A stretch of 35,831 bases of DNA from Trebouxia sp. TZW2008 (lineage: Eukaryota > Chlorophyta > Trebouxiophyceae > Trebouxiales > Trebouxiaceae): contig BDIU01000191.1 of the NCBI GenBank assembly GCA_002118135.1, positions 1 to 35,831 on the forward strand. The letters run 5' to 3'. The position numbers and the translations under genes are program-made. This document shows, in pieces, positions 1 through 8,398 of the stretch. The notes below the pieces were generated by a model, which saw only the letters and a program-made list of their open reading frames with translations, had not been told where the DNA came from and did not search any database. Each line of letters opens with the position of its first letter. Position 1 is the first letter of the stretch.

Positions 1-685
1 TGAAGCAATAAACCAGCCCAGCTGCGTTGGCATGTTCCAGGTTTAGTCCAATAACCACCCAATCATTGATGGGTTCGGCTGTTATGCAGGTCGTGAAGTC
101 TCCTATGCTGTGCGACTGTGCAAATCCACACAGTGTTTTCGCATGGTATGGAATCGGGACGTGAACGCCGTACGCTCTTGTACCGCACATTGCTGATTTG
201 CACTGAAGCAGACGTTGGCAGGCATACAGGGCAGAATTGTACAGACAATGTGACAGCAGGAACACTCAGTCTGTAGGTGGCGATCATGTCAAAACCAGGC
301 TGAATTTGGCATGCGGCTGACTGCAGCAGCTGCTCATGCTATTTACTGCTGCTGAGTCCACTTCCCGTCACAGCACACTGCAGCTGTTGAAATAGGAGCT
401 ATTGGATGTGAGGCAAAGCATTGGTTCATTGCACGCAGCTTTTGCACAAAATCAAGTTTGGCACTTCAATGCAGGCCTCTACAGGGCCTCTGGAGATCCG
501 GGGGTTGCCCACACTGTGTGTGCAGGTGTACGGGGGTTGCAGGCCTGCTAGGGCAGTTTGTGTGAGCTACACTAGTAATGTACTGTTATTGATGCAACTT
601 TGTGTGGGGTGCCCGCGCACGACCTTCGGCCATGCGCGGTTTTGGGTGCTCGCCCCCAAGGAAGCGGGGGGTGTAAAGGCCTGCT

Positions 686-912
686 TCAATGCCCGAATGC
701 AACATCATACAGTACCCCCAGAAAGTCTTGCACCGCACGTGTGCCCTGCTCAGCATGATAGTAATCAGGCTCAGACTCATCACTTGAGCACAACTCAGCT
801 GCCCAGTGACTAACCATACACTGCATTTTGAATCCAAAACAGGCTTTGCATTCAAACTCTAACGCGTTCTTCGGATCGTACTTGAGAGTAGGAACTAAGC
901 TAAGTCTATGTC
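686..912 (-). other. Cys-containing coding-like remnant (minus strand)
   Basis: Reading the minus strand from about 912 to a TGA at 686–688 gives some 70 codons without a stop. The central part is protein-like: a KYDPKNALEFECKAC segment is followed by further cysteines and an acidic SSDESEPDYY stretch. It has no ATG near its start, so it would be an internal exon or a decayed fragment. The CxxC arrangement could be a zinc-binding remnant of a transposase or of a host gene, but I cannot assign a family. Its 3' end contains one arm of the 43-bp inverted repeat. Confidence 0.25.
692..734 (+). repeat. Inverted repeat arm A (about 43 bp)
   Basis: This segment, beginning cccgaatgcaac and ending cttgcacc, matches the reverse complement of 1406–1446 with a few mismatches and small indels. 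Similarity stops abruptly on both sides. It may be an arm of a small repetitive element or two independent copies of a dispersed repeat. Confidence 0.5.
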
Positions 913-1405
913 AAGGGGCAAGGGGTGGGCCAAACGCTGGCAATTTTTTTGGACAGTTGGGGCAATAGCTGGTACAAGCCAGTGCAGGTGGTCTGACAGG
1001 AAAGGGAGGTTTGCTGCCTGCACAAGCGCTAGCTGTAGCACATGAGAGCCTGTGCAGGCAGCAGGCTTTTGCCTTTTTTTGTGCAAACTGTTGCTGTTGC
1101 TTGCCTACTGCTTTGCTGCAGAAACTGGATACTACGTTTCAAAGCTGGCCTATTTGCCCAAAAGCGTTGACCGTTTAAAAGTATCGCTGTGTACCTTTCT
1201 AGTGTGCCAGACAGCCATGAAGTGGGGCTTGCAGTTTCCTAGGTGGTTACTGCCTACTGACACAGCACACTTGATCAGCGCAGTGATGGTTTTGCCGGCC
1301 GATGACTCCGGATCGAGAAAGGTATGCGCTTGATCTACCTGCGCCTGGCCGCACCGCCGCGCAGATCGAATGATGAGCTGTAGGCACATGTCGGAAGTAG
1401 CAGGT

Positions 1406-1446
1406 GGTGCAAAACTTATTGGGGGTACTGTAATGTTGCGTTCGGG
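1406..1446 (-). repeat. Inverted repeat arm B (about 41 bp)
   Basis: Reverse-complement partner of 692–734, sharing the core gggggtactgta. It lies about 170 bp upstream of the transporter start codon. The spacing of about 670 bp between arms is too long for an ordinary RNA hairpin and suits a mobile-element remnant better. Confidence 0.5.
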
Positions 1447-1694
1447 CCCCGTTTATCCCCAATGTTTGGAGCTGCACTGCTGAGCGATTTTCCAGCCTTG
1501 GCTGCTACAGCGAGCACGTCCAAGGCTTCTTGGAAGCTCCTTTTGCGCAAAATACGCGCAATTCGCGTTGTGCGGACAGGGTTGTCCCCGATACAAGAAT
1601 GCGCTGAGGTCTGAAGCATGGCAAGGTCCAGCGAGGACCTGACGTACGCACTACTGCGCAACGGGTACGTGCTGTAGAGAGCCTGCCGGGTCAA
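1416..1694 (-). CDS. Doubtful minus-strand ORF, head-to-head with the transporter
   Basis: This 92-codon ORF has an N-terminus rich in Ser, Arg, Ala and Thr with almost no acidic residues, like an organellar targeting peptide. A helix-rich stretch follows (RSFQEALDVLAVAAKAGKS). Further along the minus strand, around 1380–1270, another protein-like stretch reads QVDQAHTFLDP and TALIKCA, which loosely resembles a PPR hairpin. Against it, the ORF lies antisense across exon 1 (1618–1664) of the better-supported transporter gene, and I could not connect it convincingly to downstream exons. It may be a divergent PPR-like gene or a chance shadow. Confidence 0.2.
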   Translation of the reverse strand: MTRQALYSTYPLRSSAYVRSSLDLAMLQTSAHSCIGDNPVRTTRIARILRKRSFQEALDVLAVAAKAGKSLSSAAPNIGDKRGPNATLQYPQ

Positions 1695-4600
1695 CCCTGC
1701 CGCTGACTACCGCTGTTGCAGGCGACCCTCGTAGCATAGCCACTCAGACTTGTTTGCTGACACAGGCCCCCTACCATCAGCATCAATGCCTCAACGCCAG
1801 GTGCCGCCACAGATGCAGTATCGCAGGCCACTCTCAATGCTTGGCAGATGCGCACAAACTATATCGAGTATCATCTTCGCTTGCAAAACCAGCGACCCAA
1901 GGCAGGCAAGCTTTTTGCTGAAGAGTATCCCGAGCTTAACACACCAGAGTCTCTTCCAGACTCACCTGAACCATCAGAGACATACTCTTTCGGCTCTGAG
2001 CATGACGAGGAAGTTGCCTCCACCAGCGGCACTCAGGCAACCAGCGTAGCCCAGACTGTCTTCAACGTGGTAAGGAGCACGTGCACAGCTGCCATAGCAT
2101 CAGTGCTTGTCTCGGCACCAAAACCAGATACAAAGCTGATGTGGAATCATAGCTTGTCTTGGCGAGATACCAAACACAAACCTGATGTGCAGCTTGTCTT
2201 GGCAAGATATCAAACAAGGAACAAGTCATGTGCAGTCAGTGTTTGTCTTGGCAAGAAATCAAAAAAGAAAGAAGTCATGTGCAGTGAGCGCTTGTCTTGG
2301 CAAGACATCAAAACCACTTAGCTGATGTGTAGCCAGTGCTTCTCTTGGCAAGATACTAACTCCTAAGCAATGGCTGCAGGCCAACTTGTTCATTGGTCTT
2401 GGTTTGCTGTCCACTGCCTACGCCCTGAAGTTGGGTGGATGGGTGGCGTTGCTTGGCTTAGCGGCAAATGCAGCTTGTTTTGCCTTAGCAGGTGAGTGTG
2501 TCATAAGTGTTTGCACGTCCCCATAGGCAGTCCAACAATTTTCTGCTCACTTAATGGCAAATGCAGCTTGTTTTGACTTGGCAAGTGAGTGTGTTCAATG
2601 TGACCTGCGTGTTTCTCAAAGCAAAGCAGCAATTTCCCTTGTACTTCTGAGACTGCAGCACCACCAACTCCTTACCTTATGTGTTCCTCTTAGTTTGGCT
2701 CAGTTGCAATGCACATCTGCTCTGACTGCAATACACAGACATGCCACCTATATGGGAAGCCCTCCTTGCCTTTTCAATACAATCTTTATGGCATTGCCAA
2801 GGTCCCCGGTGTATTCTGCCAAGTGCAAAAGTACGCCTATTGTCAGTAGCTTGTGCTGGCTGCAAAAACGAGCCTGATCCCAGATCACGTCCAAGCCATG
2901 CAGGTCTAATGCAGAATCAAGTGCTTAGACAGCTTGCCGTCACACCAAGACCACGAGATCATGTCTGTGCCACACACGCTTTCAACCTAGCACATGTGCA
3001 GCAAAGTGTAGTTATGATTGTTGTTTTCATGGTCACACCAAGACCACGAGACCATGTCTGTGCCACACACGCTCTCAACCTAGCACATGTGCTGCAAAAT
3101 GTAGTCATAATTGTTGTTTCAATGCAGGCATGACAAGTGCTGAGGCAGCTTGCTATCTGTGACCATCTCAAGATTATTTCTGTGCTGCGCACACACCTGT
3201 GCTTCCAAGTGTAGTCATGATTGTTGATTACATGCAGGCCTGATGCAGATCAAGTGCTTAGACAGCTTGCCGTCACACCTGCCAAGGACTTATCATGAGG
3301 TTGGGGAGTTTGCGTGTGGGCAGGCAGGAAGGGCCCTTGTCTCTGTTGTCACCACCTTAGAGTACTTTGGCTATGCTTGCATGCAGCTCATACTGCTTTG
3401 GCATCAACTTGAGGTGGGTCACAACAATCACAACTTGAGTTTGTTCTGGACAGACTGGCAGAGCACTTGTTTCTGTTGTCACAACCTTGGAGTGCTGTGG
3501 CTATGCTTGCGTGCAGCTCATACTGCTTTGGCATCAGTTTGAGGTGGGTCACAGGCTCATCCAATGCATCTGTCTATAACAAATGCATGCTTTGCCGTTT
3601 GAGTTGGCCTCTAGACAGACCGGCAGAGCACTTGTCTCTTCTGTCACCACATTGGAGTACTTGAGCCATGCTTGCATGCAGCTGACTCTGCTTTGGCATC
3701 ACCTTGAGGTAGGTTCCTGGGCATGTAAGCTTGTGCGTGATCTGTACAGCTACTACCAGGTTGTGCTGTCAGTCAACTCACATGTCAGCTGTCAGCTGTC
3801 AGCAAAACCTGACACGTTTGCAGTCATGTAGCGTGAAGAACATGTGCTGTCATGTTGTGTGCCTGCAATGACAAGTTGTCAAGATGCCTGCCAAGGCAAT
3901 TGATGATGATGTTTTGAAAAGCATGTCAGCAGCACTCTGATAACTTCTGTGAACTCTCTGCCTCAGCAATTCGTGCCTGTTGTCATGTCATGAGTGCTGC
4001 GCCTTCCATGATCGGCTGCAGTGTCAAGCAGCTGCAGCAGCCCATTGAGTCCAGTGACAACAGGTCCAACAGCATCAAGTCATCCTCTGACCATCAAATG
4101 CACATAGGTGCAATGGCACCTGACCTTAGCGGCCAATTCATGAAAACACTGTGCTGTGCAGCTGCCCGGACAATTTGCTCTCAGTGCGGCGCTTTTGCAT
4201 GCAGGCTGTGCTACCTTCAAGGACGCTGTTTGGGGCCCACTATCATTTCGTGGTTCTGGTCATTGCGCTGCTGGCAGTTTGCCCTGTCCTGCTGATTGGC
4301 AATTTCAGGTGTGACCCCTACCTGATAAATAGCTGCTTGCAGCACATACGTTTGCAGCACACTCATGTACGAGCAACAAGCTGCTTGATGACTCAGCTTG
4401 TTGTTCATACAGTCTGTGTTGCAAACAACACAAGCGATGCCTGCTGCAGTAATCTGGCTCTTTGTCAGCTTCTTGTTGAAAACAATGCTGGGAGATATGC
4501 CTTACCAGAATGGTGTCAGCTCAACGCCATGCACATTGACACAACTGCATTTAAGCAGCTGAATTGTCTTTGCATGTGGTCTCATCCACAGACATGACTG

Positions 4601-7600
4601 AGGTCACATGTTCAACCTGCTTGAAATCACGGCACATACCAGCAATGCTCTGTTTAAAAGATGCTAATGCTGCATGCCAGCATTTGTTTGCCCTGGCATT
4701 AGCTGTATGACGCCCTGGTGGATGCCCATGACAGCCGTTATATTGATTGATTGATGATGGACATGCAGGCATGTCAGCATCCTGTCAGTGCTGGGGATCA
4801 GCTGCACCAGCATCCTGTTGTTGTCTGTTTTTGGAGCTGTGGTGGAGGACCCTGCTAGGCATCGGTCGCCAACTCAGGTACAATAACTTCCCGTTGTAAG
4901 GATACTCCATGTAAGGCATCTTTGATATAAGGACAATGCATTTGGGAACCAATCATTGCATTCTGCAGTGGTCCCTCTGAGTAGCGACAATTTGATGCAA
5001 AGGCTTCTTGGTGGCCAAAGCAGTCGTTTCAGGAAAGGAGTCACTGTATAGACAGACAAGGCAGACTTTGCTTCTGGGTCTATCCTATCCAAGTGCACAA
5101 GGCAGCATACCATTCCATAGATTGCTACACCTGTGACAACATCTCTGGTGACTATGACTGACAACAAACGTGCCTGGAGTGGATGCTCACAATTGCCGGC
5201 AACTTGTTGTGAATCATCTGCTGCTGAAGAGCAATCTTCAGCATTGCCCTCAGCCATGTGTGCCGGACAAGATAGCACGCATTGATTACATGCTGTTCTG
5301 CGCTTTTGTGAGGACACTCAGGCACACTTAAGTTCCTGTTGCCGATCTGCTGATGCTTGCGCAATGTTCAAGGCTTGCCTCAATTTGTATGTGCCATCTT
5401 TGAGCCTTCAAGTTGCTCAGCTTCTTGGCAGTTGACGAGCAGACTCTTGAAGTTTGCATCTAGGAGTACATGTACACAGTCAGCTGAAGCCTGGTGTTTG
5501 ATACAGCCTGCCTGACCCCATCTGCAGGTGGAGTCAAGTGAATTCCAGGCCAGGGCATGTTTGCGGTGGCCCTGTCAATCTGCAAGCAGGCTTGCACGTG
5601 TTTACATTTGGGTGCAGCAACAGAAAGTCAGCTGAAGCTTGATGTGTAATGCAGCCCGCGCCGCCTCATGTGTGGTTGGGGTCCAGCCTACCCCAGGCCA
5701 TGGGCATATTTGCAGTAGCCCTGTCAGGGCCGTCTGGAAGCGCCCTGCCCACCCTCAGGGGCACCATGAAGCAGCCCCTGCACTTCAAGAGGGTTTTGCT
5801 GATCGCCCTTAGCGTCATGACGGCTGCCTATGGCTTGCTTGGAACCCTAGGCTATTACTACTTTGGCAGCGAGGCGTCTCAGCTCGTCACTGCTGATCTT
5901 GAGACTAAGTCTGCGCTGAGTCATCTCAAGATTTTTGGAGTTGTCAGGGTGAGCTTGCCTGAACTTGCCAGTCAGTGTCGTGTTGAAGGTATGGATCTAT
6001 GTCACTGCTGCTTTGCGCAAGCATGGTGGGTTGGCTGCAGTTGTTAGCACAATGCCCTAAGCCATTGCGCTTCTGCTCAGCCTAATTAATGTATGGCACC
6101 TGCCTTTCAAACGGCTTCCAGGGATGCAATAGACTGCAGTAGCAGTGGTTGAACGCATGTGCAGAACCCGGCAAGACAGCTCAGGCAGACAACTGTGTCA
6201 ACAGCAGTGTCTGATACGTGTCTCTGTGTTGACGTGCCTTTGCTGTGTGCAGTTTGACAAGCTGGTGAGTGGGCTTATTGGGGTCCATGCATTCACAGTG
6301 CTGGGGCCCCAGGTGCTGGTGCTGCAGAAGATGCTGGCAGCAGTCTGGCCCAAAGGTGTGTCTTGCCTTCATGCAGCCAGTTGTGCAGTACATCTCCATG
6401 AACATTGACATTGTACGCCACTGCGCACTGCATTTGTTTGCAAAAGAGTATGCCAGCGTAAATCATGTCCTGCAAAGCAAACTGAAGAGACTGAACAACA
6501 CTGTTTTCAGCACAACATTTCAGGACATCTGTGTTTTACCCCAAGTATATAAATCCACATGCAATCCCTGCAGATGGTTTGCAGATACACCTGTGCTTGT
6601 GGAGGCATGCTGCCAGTTGCAATGCCAACCATGAATGCCACAATGGTATCTAGATCTACAGAACTGTCGATGCTTGCAATGCAGAAACGGCAGATGATAG
6701 GACCACTGAGCAGGTGTCAAAAGCCAAAGCCATCGCTTTGCGCTTTGGCATCATGGCTGCTGTTATGCTGTTGGCAACAGTAGCCTTTGAAATGTTGGGC
6801 AGTGCTGAAAGCATAAATCAAGATTTCCACACAAACATCAGATGCAAAGCTGATCTTCTCTTGCAGAAACGGCAGATGACGGCACCACTGAGCAGATGTC
6901 TGAAGTCAAAGCCATTGCTTTGCGCTTTGGCATCATGGCTGTTGTAGTGCTGGTGGCAACAGTAGCCTTTGAGGTGTTGGGCAGTGTTGAGAGCATTGTG
7001 GGGGCTGTTTGCTCAATGAGCAGCTCAATGCTGCTGCCAGCTTTCTTCTACCTGAGGTAAGAAAGACACAAGAAAACAGACAAGTGACTTTTGCCTTTTG
7101 CAAGCAAATATGCAAGTGACTTTTGACTTGTGCAAGCAGATATGCAAGTGACTTATACTAAGCTTGATGCGCTGTCTTGCACCAGCAGTGGCCGACAGCA
7201 GTCACAGAAACTCATAAGCAGCAGACCTGATTTGCGCCTACGTTGTGTGGAACCAGCAGCATCACCTCTGTGGGTAATTACATAACACATAGCACAACTT
7301 GAGCTGTTGTGAGCTTGTAGCAATGCGGTCTTGCACTTTAGCAACAGCTGCTTGCTGTTGCTAAAGCAGATAGCAGGTTGTGATTACTGCCTGTCACTGC
7401 AGCAAAGCAGTTTGAGCGATCTTGCTGCTTGGTGAAAATTGCAAGCTACTCAAGGCTTGTGATATGATTTCACTGCAGGATCCACAGAGATGATATGCTG
7501 CGCCATCACAAAGGTGCCTTGCTGGCGTTTTTGTTTGTTGGAGCAGCACTGGCCATCACGATTGTACACAACAACATCATGGCGCTGACTCATGGTCATC

Positions 7601-7683
7601 ATCCGCGCCCTCTTGAAGGCATTACCATGCCAGTGCTTGGTTTAGATTTGTTGCAACATAGGAAATCATTGCAGCCCTGGTAG
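1618..7683 (+). CDS. AAAP-family amino acid transporter, 10 exons
   Basis: Predicted 547-aa multi-pass membrane protein of the amino acid/auxin permease family, the group that includes vacuolar (AVT-type) and plasma-membrane amino acid carriers. Exons: 1618–1664, 1766–2069, 2380–2491, 3238–3413, 4205–4308, 4769–4877, 5655–5948, 6253–6355, 6867–7056, 7479–7683; phases agree at every junction. A hydrophilic acidic N-terminus of about 118 residues precedes the first helix (ANLFIGLGLLSTAYALKLGG), which matches the family's TM1 signature. Later hallmarks are YHEVGEFACGQAGR (TM3 entry), PQAMGIFAVALSG with LRGTMKQP, FDKLVSGLIGVHAF, and VKAIALRFGIM near the C-terminus. The ATG at 1618 was chosen because exon 1 joins exon 2 in phase 2; the start is the least certain part. 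Family knowledge suggests proton-coupled or vacuolar amino acid movement; substrate and membrane cannot be read from the sequence. Many introns hold partial copies of adjacent exons. Confidence 0.9.
2108..2355. repeat. Degenerate tandem repeat in transporter intron 2
   Basis: Five to six imperfect copies of a unit around cttgtcttggcaagatatca, separated by variable spacers with a gtcatgtgcag or gctgatgtgca motif, fill most of the intron between exons 2 and 3. Unit length drifts between about 40 and 58 bp. Confidence 0.75.
2553..2594 (+). repeat. Downstream partial copy of transporter exon 3 end
   Basis: Copies the last 30 or so bases of the exon at 2380–2491 (ggcaaatgcagcttgtttt) plus the donor region and the following gtgagtgtg. 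The donor here has become aagtgagt. It is offset by about 92 bp and would be removed with the intron. Confidence 0.75.
2905..3238 (+). repeat. Upstream partial copies of transporter exon 4 and a 93-bp intron tandem
   Basis: Around 2909–2945 the acceptor and first 35 or so bases of the exon at 3238 recur with a frameshift (caagtgcttagacagcttgc). A shorter, more decayed copy follows at 3124–3155. Between them a 93-bp unit starting gtcacaccaagaccacgaga at 2939 repeats at 3032, with a diverged third copy running into the real acceptor at 3237. Confidence 0.75.
3454..3543 (+). repeat. Downstream copy of transporter exon 4, possible cassette exon
   Basis: Ninety bases homologous to the 3' half of the exon at 3238–3413. 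The copy is preceded by ctggacag and followed by gtgggt, keeps a complete 30-codon frame (TGRALVSVVTTLECCGYACV and on to LLWHQFE), and is phase 0 at both ends. It could therefore be included or swapped without shifting the frame. It may equally be an unused duplicate; nothing in the sequence proves splicing. Confidence 0.6.
3619..3708 (+). repeat. Second downstream copy of transporter exon 4, possible cassette exon
   Basis: Another 90-base copy, preceded by ctctagacag and followed by gtaggt, with an intact 30-codon frame (TGRALVSSVTTLEYLSHACM and on to LLWHHLE), phase 0 at both ends. It differs from the real exon and from the copy at 3454–3543 by scattered substitutions. Retention of frame and splice sites in both copies is what makes the cluster noteworthy. 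Confidence 0.6.
4878..5052. repeat. Dispersed repeat copy 1 (about 170 bp)
   Basis: Begins at the donor of the transporter exon ending at 4877 (gtacaataactt) and runs to about 5052. It aligns along its length to 27387–27556 in an intron of the WD40 gene, sharing tgtaagga, ggacaatg, gggaacca, tgcattctg, cgacaatttgat versus cgacagtttgat, and ccaaagcagt. The left edge coincides with the 5' splice site. I see no terminal inverted repeats or encoded protein, so a short non-autonomous element or introner-like sequence is possible. Confidence 0.7.
5483..5582 (+). repeat. Upstream partial copy of transporter exon 7
   Basis: A diverged copy of the branch/acceptor region and 5' part of the exon at 5655–5948. 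The shared order is gtcagctgaag, an acceptor-like tacag/tgcag, and gccagggcatgtttgc versus ccaggccatgggcatatttgc. Coding capacity is lost. Confidence 0.65.
6689..6830 (+). repeat. Upstream partial copy of transporter exon 9
   Basis: After a tgcag at 6688, a copy of the 5' two-thirds of the exon at 6867–7056 runs without a stop (AKAIALRFGIMAAVMLLATV, then AFEMLGSAESI). Many differences from the real exon are synonymous or conservative. The 3' end of the exon and its donor are missing, so it cannot simply replace the functional copy. Confidence 0.75.
7081..7154. repeat. Short 32-bp tandem repeat
   Basis: Three copies of a unit starting caagtgactt at 7081, 7113 and 7145, in the intron before the last transporter exon. 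No function is suggested. Confidence 0.7.
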
Positions 7684-8398
7684 TTTCTGGTTTAGAAGGT
7701 TTTTACTTTTAGTTTGGGTTTTCGTCCTTTGTTTCCAGATAGTCTTGCAGGGATGATGCAGTATATTCGTACTGAGCAGCGCAGTGGATTTCACAAAAAG
7801 CAGTGTGACGCGAGTTGTGTGCCAAAGACCTTGTTTGCCTGGGCATCAAACTGTTCAACAAGCTTCAGCCATACATGCAGTACTCAAGACCGAGTGTCTC
7901 TATGAAGAAAATAAGATTCTGATCTGCAACTCTATAGCAGATGCGCAGCGGCAGTTGAAGCGCGGGTGCAGTGCCACTTCAAGGCTATTAGTCACCACGC
8001 TTGATTGCTATCTTGCCTCAACGCCAGGTTGGTTTTTCGCGCGCAAGCGGCGCGCAGCACTTGTGCAACTGAAGTATCAGAATCGAAGCCGAGCTCATGA
8101 GCTTGCCGGCCGCAAGCTACCGGGAGTCAAGCGGTCCGCTCGGGTAGCAATGCGACAGGGGACGAAATTGGTCAACGGCAGTACAAGCCACTTCCAATGC
8201 AGCTGCTTTATTATTCCTCGACTCTGTTGCCCACCCTGATTGGCGCGTTGACCGTCATTTTGAGGTTTCAAGGGCCACCTGGTGAGTCACTGCAGCATCC
8301 TTGAAGTCACACGGCACAGCGGTCGTCTCTGGGCCATGCGCCCCATCTGGCGCAGCTAAGGCCACAACAGTCGGGCTGAACCGTCGGGCTCAAGCAGC
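7684..8398. other. Intergenic stretch between transporter and PPR genes
   Basis: Holds the transporter 3' end and the 5' region of the PPR–SmR–cyclin gene. The only candidate coding element is an alternative first exon at 8197–8281: an ATG followed by 28 codons (MQLLYYSSTLLPTLIGALTV and onward) and then a gtgagt donor. It joins in correct phase to an AG acceptor at 8437–8438. If used, it would replace the first 14 residues of the downstream start. Other open stretches here show no recognisable domain. Confidence 0.45.

Larger units (their letters stand above)
1..1617. other. Left flank without a confident gene
   Basis: I see no gene here that I can defend. The minus strand holds several short open stretches with some protein-like character, listed separately at 686–912 and 1416–1694. 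A further minus-strand ORF at 63–287 contains a CPVC motif but has no recognisable family. The segment also carries an inverted pair of about 43 bp (692–734 and 1406–1446). The 5' UTR and promoter of the transporter gene must lie at the right end of this stretch, but I see no clear core promoter element. Confidence 0.5.
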
